Positions 17,163 to 25,495 of a stretch of DNA of 64,000 bases are shown here, piece after piece. The translations under genes and the position numbers were made by a program. Within the stretch, counting starts at the first letter, position 1. The number at the start of each line of letters is the position of its first letter. The notes below the pieces were generated by a model. The model was not told where the DNA came from. It made no database searches and saw only the letters and a list, made by a program, of their open reading frames with translations. The stretch spans positions 28,283 to 92,282 of the forward strand of contig UQLR01000010.1 in assembly GCA_900541975.1 (NCBI GenBank). The letters run 5' to 3'. This DNA is from an uncultured Oscillospiraceae bacterium. GTDB lineage: Bacteria > Bacillota > Clostridia > Oscillospirales > Acutalibacteraceae.

Positions 17163-17672
17163 TTAAACGAATTTGTCACAGGATAAAAGTTCTTTAAAAA
17201 TGTCAATGTGAATTTCCTCATCTGCAATGATCCGTTTTAAGTTTTCCACAATATTTTCATCTTTGATCCTGCGCGCCTGTGTTGTGTATTTTTCAACGGC
17301 TTTTTGCTCCCCGTGCAGTGCGTTCATCAACAACATGCGAAGCTGTGTGGGATAGTTATTGTATTGCGGGGTCCAGTAAACCATTCTGCGGTTGATCTGT
17401 GACCAAAGGCGCGGATCTGCGCCAAGCTGCTTTGCAAGTTTTCCAAATATCTCAAGGTGATGCATTTCTACAATGCTGATATGATGGAAAATTTCTGCAA
17501 TGTCCTTGTAAGTGCACGCCACAAGCGAATTATAAAAATAAAGGCTGACAGCGGACATTTCCGAATGAACTCCCCCCATATTGCTGAGCATGGCCTGCGC
17601 ATAAATGCGGTTTTTTCCCGCTACACATATGGGTGGGTATGCCAGATTCGAACAGTAGATCATGTTTTTCAC
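17163..17672 (-). CDS. Ferritin-like (rubrerythrin/Mn-catalase-like) protein
   Basis: This 169-residue four-helix protein has the pattern of a di-metal ferritin-like domain: Glu in HSEMSAV near residue 38, EMHHLE with the second Glu and His at about 69-73, Glu in HGEQKAVE at about 121, and DEEIHI with Glu and His at about 150-153. Such proteins bind two iron or manganese ions and act as peroxide-detoxifying or spore-coat-associated enzymes in Clostridia. The start is GTG at 17672, with a GGGGGG ribosome site about 8 bases upstream. It is transcribed alone on the minus strand, convergent with the Cys-rich gene. The substrate cannot be told. Confidence 0.75.
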   Translation of the reverse strand: MKNMIYCSNLAYPPICVAGKNRIYAQAMLSNMGGVHSEMSAVSLYFYNSLVACTYKDIAEIFHHISIVEMHHLEIFGKLAKQLGADPRLWSQINRRMVYWTPQYNNYPTQLRMLLMNALHGEQKAVEKYTTQARRIKDENIVENLKRIIADEEIHIDIFKELLSCDKFV

Positions 17673-18261
17673 AGTATTGCCCCCCTTTATCGTTCCCTAT
17701 ATTTTTATGTCTGTATGCAGTTAAAGATGATAAGAAAGGCAAGCCTGTGGAAAAGAAACTTTTATATAGGGTCAAAAGTGGACCGCCTGCGGTCAAAAAG
17801 AGTTTTTTTATATTTTTGTTTTGGAAGGGAAAACAGACTGTCTGCATAGAGGACAAGCACAATTTTCAGTACTTTTGCATAGGATAATGGTGGACAGCAT
17901 GCAGCCGGCTGCCGAACAAGCCGTTTTTCAGTGGAAGAAAAGTATAATAGGGTAAAATTGTCTGCAAGAGTATATATTGCGGACAATCCTCCGGGCTTTG
18001 GCAAAAGCTTAAGGCGCCGTTGCAGGGAATACGGTAAAAATTTTGTGGCAAAGCGGCTGTTTGTTCCGGCATATCAAAGAAGAAGCGTTGCATAGTTATT
18101 TATAATTGCTGAAATACAGCTGAGTTGCCGTACAACAAATGAGCCGACGTTTTTTAAAAACATATACATACGTAAAAAATTTTGAATTCTGCGCAGTGTT
18201 GTTTAATACAAAATAAAACGCCGCACAGGAAAATTTATTTAGAAATAAAGGAGAAATTTTA
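17673..18261. other. Intergenic region without a convincing gene
   Basis: Nearly 590 bases separate the divergent ferritin-like and amidase genes. Short open frames here lack ribosome sites and overlap each other. A small hairpin GACCGC-CT-GCGGTC at 17781-17794 followed by A5 and, soon after, T7 could end a transcript. Both flanking promoters must lie here, but none is clear. The last 20 bases hold the AAGGAGA ribosome site of the amidase. Confidence 0.5.
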
Positions 18262-19191
18262 ATGGCAAAAAAAATTTATTTGAGTCCATCCAATCAAAAT
18301 AATAATACCTATGCAACAGGCAATACAAACGAAATGGTTCAATGTAATAAAATTGCAGAGTCGGCAAAAAAAGCATTGGAGCGCTGTGGCTTTTCTGTAA
18401 AAAAGGCGCCGCAGGGGCAATCGATGTATACAACGGTTGAACAAAGCAACAGTTGGGGCGCAGACCTGCATATTCCCATTCATACCAACGCATATAACGG
18501 TAAGGTAACCGGAGGCACGCTGGTTATGCTTTACAGTATGGGTGCAGACAACCTGAAGGCCGGAGAGTGTATTTTAAACGCCGTGGGACCGATCAGCCCC
18601 GGCCCGGATTATTCAATCCGCAGTAATCCGGAACTTTATGAGCTTAATGCAACAGTTGCGACGGCTACGTATACGGAGGTGGAATTCCACGACACGGTAA
18701 CAGGTGCACAGTGGATTATTAACAATACGGAAAAAATTGGGGAGGCCATTGCAGAAGGCGTATGTAATTTGTATGACGTTGCTTATTTACCGGAAGGGTC
18801 CGGCGGTAGCTCGGGCGGCAAACCGATCACCGACAATCTGTACAGGGTCAGAAAAAGCTGGGAAGATGTAAAAAGCCAGCTTGGTGCTTTTTCTGTTTTG
18901 GATTATGCCAAGGCAATGGCGGATAAAAATCCGGGATATTTTGTGTTTGATGGAAAAGGCGCAAAAATTTATACGCCTGCGTCTTCTGTTTTGGGTAAGT
19001 TAACGCTTAAAGACGTTCCATTATATATAAGCGCCACGGCAAAAGAAAAATCGACAACAGTAAGCGGTGTATATTACCGCTGGGACGACGATGTGGTAAG
19101 CGGGAGGGTTCGTATTACCAACAGCCGGGAAAACATTGGAAAAGCCGGACAGGTAACCGGCTGGATTGATTTGCAGTATACCGTTTCTTAA
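18262..19191 (+). CDS. N-acetylmuramoyl-L-alanine amidase-like protein (Amidase_3) with C-terminal wall/SPOR-like modules
   Basis: Residues 1-175 follow the Amidase_3 fold: LHIPIHTNAYNG carries a zinc histidine and EVEFHDT the catalytic-type glutamate. The usual first zinc-binding motif (DPGHGG) is replaced by YLSPSNQNNN, as in a subgroup of clostridial and phage amidases. A Gly/Ser linker (about 182-190) leads to a SPOR-like segment (YRVRKSWEDVKSQLGAF...) and a C-terminal SH3-like domain. There is no signal peptide, so it could be a former phage lysin, be released by lysis, or act in the mother cell. It stands alone between two non-coding regions and a strong terminator. Confidence 0.8.
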   Translation: MAKKIYLSPSNQNNNTYATGNTNEMVQCNKIAESAKKALERCGFSVKKAPQGQSMYTTVEQSNSWGADLHIPIHTNAYNGKVTGGTLVMLYSMGADNLKAGECILNAVGPISPGPDYSIRSNPELYELNATVATATYTEVEFHDTVTGAQWIINNTEKIGEAIAEGVCNLYDVAYLPEGSGGSSGGKPITDNLYRVRKSWEDVKSQLGAFSVLDYAKAMADKNPGYFVFDGKGAKIYTPASSVLGKLTLKDVPLYISATAKEKSTTVSGVYYRWDDDVVSGRVRITNSRENIGKAGQVTGWIDLQYTVS

Positions 19192-19224
19192 AAATATAAC
19201 ATTTGCTGTTTTAACTGCTTTATG

Positions 19225-19270
19225 AAAAACTCCACCGGCGGGCAACATTGCCCGCCGGTGGAGTTTTTTG
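19225..19270 (+). terminator. Strong terminator after the amidase gene
   Basis: AAAAACTCCACCGGCGGGCA pairs perfectly with TGCCCGCCGGTGGAGTTTTT around a very short loop and ends in T6. It separates the amidase from the thyX promoter. Confidence 0.9.
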
Positions 19271-19287
19271 CTTTTTCTTGCCCTGTA

Positions 19288-19316
19288 TTGTAGAAAAGGA
19301 AAAATTCTGTTATAAT
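19288..19316 (+). promoter_or_regulatory. Promoter of the thyX-tmk cluster
   Basis: TTGTAG and TATAAT are separated by 17 bases, a good vegetative sigma-A promoter. It lies about 50 bases before the ATG of thyX and just after the amidase terminator. Confidence 0.7.
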
Positions 19317-19366
19317 TGACCTGTATATGCAAAGAAATAATTATAAGCGGGAAAAGGGGAATAACG

Positions 19367-20149
19367 ATGTCTGCAAAGGTAACGTTAATTGCTTATACGC
19401 CCATGCCGGAGCAAACAGTAGCATGTGCTGCAAAACTGTGCTATTCACCGGCGGATATTGAAACGGTTAAAGACGGCCTGGATCAGGAAAAAGCGGCAGG
19501 ATTTGTGGACATGCTTGCAAAAATTGGCCATGAAAGCCCTATTGAGCATGTGAGCTTTACATTTGGAATTGAAGGCGTTTCGCGCGCACTTTTGGCACAG
19601 ATTACACGGCACAGAATTGCTTCCTACAGTGTTCAGAGCCAGCGCTACGTCAAAGAAGCGCAGTTTGAATTTGTGCTGCCGCCTGCAATCGAAAATATAC
19701 CACAGGCAAAGGAAGAGTTTTTAAAGGCAATGGAAGAAGACCAGCGTCATTATGACAGCCTGGTATCTACATTGAAGCAAGCGCATATGAAAGAGTGGCT
19801 GCGACAGGGTATGGATGAAAAACAGGCGGCGCAAAAGGCGGAAAAGCAGGCGATAGAAGATGCACGCTTTGTTCTGCCTAACGCATGTTGCACAAAAATG
19901 ATTTGTACATTCAATGCAAGAAGTTTGCTGAATTTTTTTTCGCACCGCTGCTGCAACAGGGCGCAGTGGGAAATACAAGATGTTGCTATGCAAATGCTCA
20001 GGCTTTGCCTGCAAGCTGCCCCGGCTCTTTTTAAAACGGCAGGCCCGCCGTGTACCAGGGGAGGCTGTACAGAAGGGAAAATGACATGCGGCCGGGCGGC
20101 ACAGGTGCGGGAAGCGTTCACAGCTCTGCGGGGAGAATACTATGGATAA
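19367..20149 (+). CDS. thyX: Flavin-dependent thymidylate synthase ThyX
   Basis: The 260-residue protein carries the ThyX signature RHRIASYSVQSQRY starting near residue 81, matching RHRxxSxxxxSxRY. It methylates dUMP to dTMP using methylene-THF and FAD/NADPH, replacing ThyA. The ATG at 19367 follows AAAAGGGGA; an upstream TTG gives a poor extension. The C-terminus has several Cys residues (CTRGGC, then TCGRA). The frame overlaps tmk by 8 bases, so synthesis of dTMP and its phosphorylation to dTDP are translationally coupled. The 5-formyl-THF cyclo-ligase further down the cluster also fits folate and dTMP metabolism. Confidence 0.95.
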   Translation: MSAKVTLIAYTPMPEQTVACAAKLCYSPADIETVKDGLDQEKAAGFVDMLAKIGHESPIEHVSFTFGIEGVSRALLAQITRHRIASYSVQSQRYVKEAQFEFVLPPAIENIPQAKEEFLKAMEEDQRHYDSLVSTLKQAHMKEWLRQGMDEKQAAQKAEKQAIEDARFVLPNACCTKMICTFNARSLLNFFSHRCCNRAQWEIQDVAMQMLRLCLQAAPALFKTAGPPCTRGGCTEGKMTCGRAAQVREAFTALRGEYYG

Positions 20150-20810
20150 GGGTAAGCTGATTGTAATAGAAGGACTTGACGGCAGCGGAAAAGCAACACA
20201 GGCAAGCCGCCTTTTGCAAAATCTGCAAAAAACAGGTTTACAGGTTTTACAGGTTACATTCCCCAATTATGAGAGCCCCTCCTCGGCCTTGGTAAAAATG
20301 TATCTGGATGGGGAATTTGGCACGCGCCCGCAGGATGTAAACCCCTATGCGGCATCTTCGTTTTATGCGGTGGACCGTTATGCAGGTTACAGGCAATTTT
20401 GGGAAAAAGCGTACCATAATGGAAAAGTGATTTTGGCAGATCGTTATACAACGTCAAATGCAGTTTATCAGCTGACAAAGACGCAACGGGAAAACTGGGA
20501 CGTTTTTTTAGACTGGCTTGAGGACTATGAATATGGTAAACTGCAGCTTCCCAGGCCGGATCTTGTGCTGTATCTGGATATGCCGGTACAGGTGTCTCAA
20601 AAGCTGATGACACAGCGCTATGGCGGGGATGAAGGAAAAAAAGACCTGCATGAAAAGAACGGGGATTTTTTAATACACTGCAGGCAGTCGGCATTATACG
20701 CCGCAAAGAGGTGGGGCTGGAAAGTGATCCCCTGCGCACAGGGGGAAGCTCCCAGGACGATAGAAGCCATTGAAAGCGATATTATGCAAAAGGTACAAAT
20801 GATTTTATAA
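20142..20810 (+). CDS. tmk: Thymidylate kinase-like protein
   Basis: The 222-residue protein has a P-loop GLDGSGK at residues 11-17, an ADRYTTSNA motif near 105 and a lid-type region QRYGGDEGKKDLHE. These fit dTMP kinases, which phosphorylate dTMP to dTDP. It overlaps the end of thyX. The family also contains CMP/UMP-like kinases, but the pairing with ThyX supports dTMP as substrate. It lies in the cytoplasm and has the usual length. Confidence 0.88.
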   Translation: MDKGKLIVIEGLDGSGKATQASRLLQNLQKTGLQVLQVTFPNYESPSSALVKMYLDGEFGTRPQDVNPYAASSFYAVDRYAGYRQFWEKAYHNGKVILADRYTTSNAVYQLTKTQRENWDVFLDWLEDYEYGKLQLPRPDLVLYLDMPVQVSQKLMTQRYGGDEGKKDLHEKNGDFLIHCRQSALYAAKRWGWKVIPCAQGEAPRTIEAIESDIMQKVQMIL

Positions 20811-20846
20811 AGATGAAAAGTAAGAAAAAGAGGGAAACAAGAGTTT

Positions 20847-21803
20847 ATGCTGGAATTAAAAGAACCCTGTATACAGGATCAGCAATGGGTAAACGCTCTG
20901 CTGGAGCAGGCAAACCAAAAACAAACGCTTTTTAGTTGTGACCTTCCGTTTGGATCTACATTTATATGGCGCGGTATGTACCATATACGGATCGGGCGGT
21001 ATAAGCAATTTTATTTAAGGGCCTATGGAAACGAGCCGGGGAAAATCCGTTTTGCATATCCCATAGGCGATGGAGATATACAAGAAGTGCTTGCGCAAAT
21101 GCTGTTATATGCAAAGCAAGTGCACAAAGAGTTGGCTTTGGTAGGGCTTACCGCGCAGCAGACACAGCAGGTGGAGGCGTTGTATCCCGGGGAATTTGTA
21201 TTTGCATCCAATCGTGCTTATGCAGAGTATATTTATTATTCTCAGGATCTGGCGGAGTTAAAGGGTAGGAAATATCATGGGAAACGCAATCATATTTCCC
21301 GTTTTAAAAACATGTACGCCTATACGTTTGAACCGATCACAGAAGCAAATAAAGAAGATGCACTGCACGTGGCCAAGCAGTGGTGCAGTGAAAATGTGCT
21401 TGGCCGTGATAATGGGCTTTCGCATGAGGTTTGCGCGATCCGTGAAGCGTTTAAGTATTATGATACGCTTGGATTCCGGGGCGCTTTGATCCGGGTGGAC
21501 GGTATACCCGTGGCGATGACCGCCGGTGAGCCCCTGAATGATGAAGTGTTCGTGGTGCATTTTGAAAAGGCCTTGTCCGGTTATGAAGGCCTGTATGCGG
21601 CGATCAACCATTTTTTTGCTCAAACGCTGACAAAATACAAATATATCAACCGGGAAGAAGATTTGGGGATTGAAGGCCTGCGCAGAGCAAAGCTTTCTTA
21701 CCGTCCGTGCATTCTACTGGAAGAATATGAAGGGGTTTTAGAGCGTGATAAAATATACGCAGCCTGTGGCAGAGCAAATGGCGCAGTGCAGGGCGCTGTT
21801 TGA
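20847..21803 (+). CDS. DUF2156 / phosphatidylglycerol lysyltransferase C-terminal-like acyltransferase
   Basis: This 318-residue soluble protein resembles the DUF2156 family, which has the double-GNAT fold of the C-terminal domain of MprF/LPG synthase. Motifs include YIYYSQDLAELKGRKYHGKR and, near the C-terminus, INREEDLGIEGLRRAKLSY. The membrane part of MprF is absent, so lipid lysinylation is not assured; such stand-alone proteins may transfer aminoacyl groups to other acceptors. Its 3' end overlaps the next GNAT gene by 59 bases, which suggests one transcript. Confidence 0.8.
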   Translation: MLELKEPCIQDQQWVNALLEQANQKQTLFSCDLPFGSTFIWRGMYHIRIGRYKQFYLRAYGNEPGKIRFAYPIGDGDIQEVLAQMLLYAKQVHKELALVGLTAQQTQQVEALYPGEFVFASNRAYAEYIYYSQDLAELKGRKYHGKRNHISRFKNMYAYTFEPITEANKEDALHVAKQWCSENVLGRDNGLSHEVCAIREAFKYYDTLGFRGALIRVDGIPVAMTAGEPLNDEVFVVHFEKALSGYEGLYAAINHFFAQTLTKYKYINREEDLGIEGLRRAKLSYRPCILLEEYEGVLERDKIYAACGRANGAVQGAV

Positions 21804-22605
21804 AACCTGTTTTCAGGAAGACGCAGCTGCACTGGATTTTTATTTTAACGGGTTTCTGACCCCGGATCTTTGCTATACGGCGCAGGAAAACGGCAGGGTT
21901 GCAGCGGCGTTATACCTGCTCCCTGCGCAGATTGCAGCAGGCGGAAAGGCCTGTCGGGCGCATTATCTTTTTGGAGCGGCCACGCTTGCCCCATACAGAA
22001 ACCAGGGAATTATGCAGAGGCTTATCGGTTATGCGCAGGCCTGTGCAAAACGCAGGGGAGACTGCTTTTCTGTGCTTTTGCCAGCGGAAGAAAGCCTGTA
22101 TGGGTATTATGCAAGGCTTGGTTATCATACGGCCTTTCAGTCGCAGTTTGCCGTCTTTTCCCATACGCAGGCCTGCGCGCTGACCGCGCGCAGAAGCAAG
22201 GTCATAAACTGTTCATTTGACAATATTGCCCAATTAAGGTTTAATATACTTATAGATCAGGAAGGAAGTTTACTGTTTGGGACAAAGCATGTAAAGCTTG
22301 CCTGTGACATAGCGCGTGTATATGGGGGCGGCGTGTTTACGGCGGAAAGCGGATATATGTTCTATTCCGTACAGGGCCGGCAAGTTTACGTTTCAGAATG
22401 CATCTGTGCGAAAGAGGACTTCAGCGCTCTGTTTGCAACTTTTGCACAGCATATGCAGGCAAAATGGTATTCGCTGCGTTTGCCGCCCTTTATTAAAACA
22501 GGGGGAACGTTTCAGCGCTTTGGGATGGTAAAGCCGCTGCAAAATGAAGTGCAGAAATTTTATGCGCAGTGCCCGCAGGCATATCTTGGGCTGACGCTGG
22601 ATTAG
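21745..22605 (+). CDS. GNAT N-acetyltransferase
   Basis: This is a 286-residue protein. Its N-terminal half is a GNAT fold with the acetyl-CoA-binding region GAATLAPYRNQGIMQRLIGYA and the later GYYARLGYHTAF. The C-terminal half resembles the second domain of Eis-like acetyltransferases. The acceptor is unknown. The frame starts at a GTG inside the previous gene; a later ATG at 21778 is possible and would shorten the N-terminus by 11 residues. It is the last partner of the overlapping acyltransferase pair. Confidence 0.8.
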   Translation: MIKYTQPVAEQMAQCRALFETCFQEDAAALDFYFNGFLTPDLCYTAQENGRVAAALYLLPAQIAAGGKACRAHYLFGAATLAPYRNQGIMQRLIGYAQACAKRRGDCFSVLLPAEESLYGYYARLGYHTAFQSQFAVFSHTQACALTARRSKVINCSFDNIAQLRFNILIDQEGSLLFGTKHVKLACDIARVYGGGVFTAESGYMFYSVQGRQVYVSECICAKEDFSALFATFAQHMQAKWYSLRLPPFIKTGGTFQRFGMVKPLQNEVQKFYAQCPQAYLGLTLD

Positions 22606-22627
22606 ATAAAAAGGACAAGGGGGCAGT

Positions 22628-23170
22628 ATGATGCTATATGTTTTTCTGGCAGACGGGTTTGAAGAGACAGAAGCACTTGCAACGGTGGACGTGCTGCGCC
22701 GTGCAGAGCTGGATACGGCGACTGTGGGAGTCGGTGCAAAGCAAGTGACCGGTTCGCATGGAATTACCGTGCTTGCCGACCTGGAAGAAAAAGATGTTCA
22801 TACCGACAATATGCATGCGGTTGTTTTGCCGGGCGGCATGCCCGGAACGCTCAATCTTGAAAATTCTTCGGTCGTTAAGGAGAGCGTCACATATTGTATA
22901 CAAAATGGGCTTCATGTATGCGCAATCTGCGCAGCGCCTTCTATATTGGGCCATATGGGTTTTCTTCAGGGAAAGCGCGCCACATGTTTTCCCGGGTTTG
23001 AAAAGGAGCTTACGGGTGCGCAACTTTCCAGAGAGCCGGCGGTGTGCGACGGTAAAATCATAACGGGAAAGGGCGCCGGCGCTGCAATAGAATTTGCACT
23101 TTTGATTGTGGAAAAAATTGCGGGGCGGCAAAAGGCCCTGGAAATCAGGGCGGCGCTGCAATGTCCATAA
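22628..23170 (+). CDS. DJ-1/PfpI family protein
   Basis: The 180-residue protein has the DJ-1 fold with the reactive cysteine Cys101 in the nucleophile elbow AICAAPSIL, an acidic partner in DGFEETEA, and a VVLPGGMPG loop. Family members act as glyoxalases/deglycases, chaperones or stress proteins; the specific activity here is unknown. It overlaps the following cyclo-ligase gene by 10 bases. Confidence 0.9.
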   Translation: MMLYVFLADGFEETEALATVDVLRRAELDTATVGVGAKQVTGSHGITVLADLEEKDVHTDNMHAVVLPGGMPGTLNLENSSVVKESVTYCIQNGLHVCAICAAPSILGHMGFLQGKRATCFPGFEKELTGAQLSREPAVCDGKIITGKGAGAAIEFALLIVEKIAGRQKALEIRAALQCP

Positions 23171-23790
23171 AAAATATTAAGGCGATTAAGATCCAGCTTA
23201 GAAGCCAGATGAAAAAACAGCGCGCAAATTTAGAACCTGCAAAAAAACAGGAGCTTGACAGGCGCATCAGAGAACGGCTGTTTTCCCTTTGGCAGTACAA
23301 AAGCTGTAAACAGCTTCTTGTATATGTTTCAAAAGAGATAGAGGTAGATACGCTTAAAATGATTGAAGCGGCGCTGCACGATGGAAAAAAGGTGGCAGCA
23401 CCCAGGTGTATTACACAAAGCACGCAAATGGAGTTTTATTACATTTGCTCTCTGCAGGATCTGGAAAAAGCTGCATTTGGCGTATGGGAACCTATTCCAG
23501 AAAAATGTGAGAAGGTAGAAGATTTTAGCCATGCACTTTGTATTGTACCGGGACTTTCTTTTGACTCGCAGGGATATCGGCTGGGGTATGGCAAAGGCTA
23601 TTATGACCGTTTTCTCAATGGCTTTGACGGCGTAACGGCAGGTATTTGCTATAGCATGTGCGTAAAATGGGAATTGCCGCACGGATATTTTGACAAACCG
23701 GTGGATTTGCTGGTAACCGACCGGTATTTCAGAAAAATACGCAGTGAAAGACGGCAGGACAGATATGCCGCCGCCGGACGGACGCAATAG
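23161..23790 (+). CDS. 5-formyltetrahydrofolate cyclo-ligase
   Basis: The 209-residue protein matches the family along its length. It has the N-terminal basic helix QLRSQMKKQRANL, a VPGLSFDSQGYRLGYGKGYYDRFL signature (phosphate- and folate-binding Gly/Tyr-rich loop) and VDLLVTDRYFRKI near the end. It converts 5-formyl-THF to 5,10-methenyl-THF with ATP, refilling the folate pool used by ThyX upstream. It overlaps the DJ-1 gene. Confidence 0.92.
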   Translation: MSIKNIKAIKIQLRSQMKKQRANLEPAKKQELDRRIRERLFSLWQYKSCKQLLVYVSKEIEVDTLKMIEAALHDGKKVAAPRCITQSTQMEFYYICSLQDLEKAAFGVWEPIPEKCEKVEDFSHALCIVPGLSFDSQGYRLGYGKGYYDRFLNGFDGVTAGICYSMCVKWELPHGYFDKPVDLLVTDRYFRKIRSERRQDRYAAAGRTQ

Positions 23791-23884
23791 CAGGGTTTTG
23801 CCAGCCTTATATATTGGCGGTTCAGGTATAACGGAGAAAAAGAATCCAAATTTCCGCATTTTTACGGATATGGAGGGGTTTTAG

Positions 23885-25426
23885 ATGAGTGAAGAAATAA
23901 AGCCGCAGAATAATCCGCCGCAGGGCCGGTATATTTCTGGCGACAGCAAAGAGGAAGAAGCGGCGATTGCGCAGGCAAGAAAGAAAAAAATTCAGGAATT
24001 CAAACTGAAAATTGAGGATCTGCAGGAAACGCAAAAGCCCGTAGACGACGCTGCGCAGCTGCATCCTGCATTTGAGGATCTGCTTCCGGAAAAATCGGAA
24101 GAGATTCGCAGGCAGGATGCCCAGGTGGATGATGTACTGCTTTATGCCAGACAGGAAGAGGCGCCGGAAGATAATGTCATTACAAGCTTTAGCGGCGAAG
24201 AGCAAAAGCAGAAAATGGACAGGGAAGAAAAAGAGGCGCTGAAGAATTATAAAAAGTCTGAAAAAAAGCGTAAAAAGGCAAAAGCAGAGCGCAACGGCTG
24301 TATGTTTAAGTTTGTCTGGCTTGCAATGGTTATTCTGGTTGGAGCCGTTCTGGGGCAATTTTTGATTACTGGCGTAAACGATTTGCTGGCGGTTTCCCGT
24401 TCAGAGGAAAACCAGTCGCTGGTTGTGATCCCTGAAAACGCAACAATTGACCAGGTTGCTGAAATTTTAACAGAGGGCGGCGTGATCAACGAACCGTTTT
24501 TCTTTAAGGCTTATGCCACCCTTACAAAGTCTACAGAAGGGTTTATTCCCGGCAGTTATAATATGGACACCAATATGGATTACGAAGCAATCTTGAATTA
24601 TCTGCTTTATAATTCTGGGCCGAGGGAAGTGGTGTCGGTACAGTTTACAGAAGGGCTTACCGTCCGGGAATGTGGAAAGCTGTTGGAAGAAAAACGTGTA
24701 TGTGAAATGGATGAATTTTTGGAGGCCTGTAATTCGGATGTATTTGACGAGGAATATGAATTTATTGCTTCCATCCGTGAAGATGAAGACAGAGTATACA
24801 AACTGGAGGGCTACCTCTTTCCGGATACCTATATTTTCTATGTAAATGAGGATCCCGACGACGTTATACGGAAATTCCTGGACAACTTTAATAAAAAGTG
24901 CTTTAAAAATACAACCATTTACCCGGGCTATGAAGAGGAGCTGAGTATTGCCCAGCTGGCGGAGCTGAAAGGTATTGCATTTGAAGATTTAATTAATATG
25001 GCCTCGCTTGTACAGGCAGAATCTGCAGATGAAAACGATATGTACTATGTATCTTCCATTTTCTATAACCGTCTGGCCACCGACCAGTGGGGCGGCACAA
25101 ACGAGTATGGCGACGGTGAGCTGAATATGCTTAAATCGGATGCAACCATCTATTATCCGTATTCATCTCAGGAAGATATTCCGGAAGACATCAAAGATAC
25201 GTTCCACAGCAGCTACAATACTTACGAGATCACCAATCTGCCGCCGGGCGCAATCTGTAACCCGGGCGAGGCGGCCATAAAAGCTGCGCTCAATCCAAAG
25301 GATACAGGATATTATTATTTCTGTCATAAAGCGGCAACAGATTCAGCGCCTGCGCAGGCGTATTATGCAACAACGTATTACGAGCATCTTGCCAATATGC
25401 AGGAAGCCGGCCTTACAGAGGAGTAA
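23885..25426 (+). CDS. mltG: Endolytic peptidoglycan transglycosylase MltG
   Basis: This 513-residue YceG-family protein has a long charged cytoplasmic N-terminus (about 1-138), one transmembrane helix (about 139-160), a LysM-like region and the catalytic domain. The catalytic Glu379 lies in ASLVQAESADENDMYYVSS, with the later IFYNRL and YNTYEITNLPPGAICNPG motifs. MltG cuts nascent glycan strands and sets their length. The cytoplasmic region is much longer than in E. coli MltG but similar to Gram-positive forms. GGAGGGG precedes the ATG. Confidence 0.94.
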   Translation: MSEEIKPQNNPPQGRYISGDSKEEEAAIAQARKKKIQEFKLKIEDLQETQKPVDDAAQLHPAFEDLLPEKSEEIRRQDAQVDDVLLYARQEEAPEDNVITSFSGEEQKQKMDREEKEALKNYKKSEKKRKKAKAERNGCMFKFVWLAMVILVGAVLGQFLITGVNDLLAVSRSEENQSLVVIPENATIDQVAEILTEGGVINEPFFFKAYATLTKSTEGFIPGSYNMDTNMDYEAILNYLLYNSGPREVVSVQFTEGLTVRECGKLLEEKRVCEMDEFLEACNSDVFDEEYEFIASIREDEDRVYKLEGYLFPDTYIFYVNEDPDDVIRKFLDNFNKKCFKNTTIYPGYEEELSIAQLAELKGIAFEDLINMASLVQAESADENDMYYVSSIFYNRLATDQWGGTNEYGDGELNMLKSDATIYYPYSSQEDIPEDIKDTFHSSYNTYEITNLPPGAICNPGEAAIKAALNPKDTGYYYFCHKAATDSAPAQAYYATTYYEHLANMQEAGLTEE

Positions 25427-25441
25427 CAAAAACTTTTACCA

Positions 25442-25475
25442 GATCAGGGGGTGCGCATGCTGCGGGCCCCCTGAT
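25442..25475 (+). terminator. Hairpin between mltG and the U32 peptidase gene
   Basis: ATCAGGGGG pairs with CCCCCTGAT around a 15-base loop, followed by only a weak TGTTG. It may partly end the mltG transcript or act as a processing hairpin, because the next gene starts 20 bases later. Confidence 0.5.
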
Positions 25476-25495
25476 TGTTGCAGAGGATGAGCAGC

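Noticed and set aside
17633-18093. Several short frames in the gap before the amidase gene
   Set aside because: They overlap one another on both strands and lack ribosome sites and recognisable motifs.
25442-25475. A riboswitch before the U32 peptidase gene
   Set aside because: Only one simple hairpin is present and no conserved aptamer sequence is visible.
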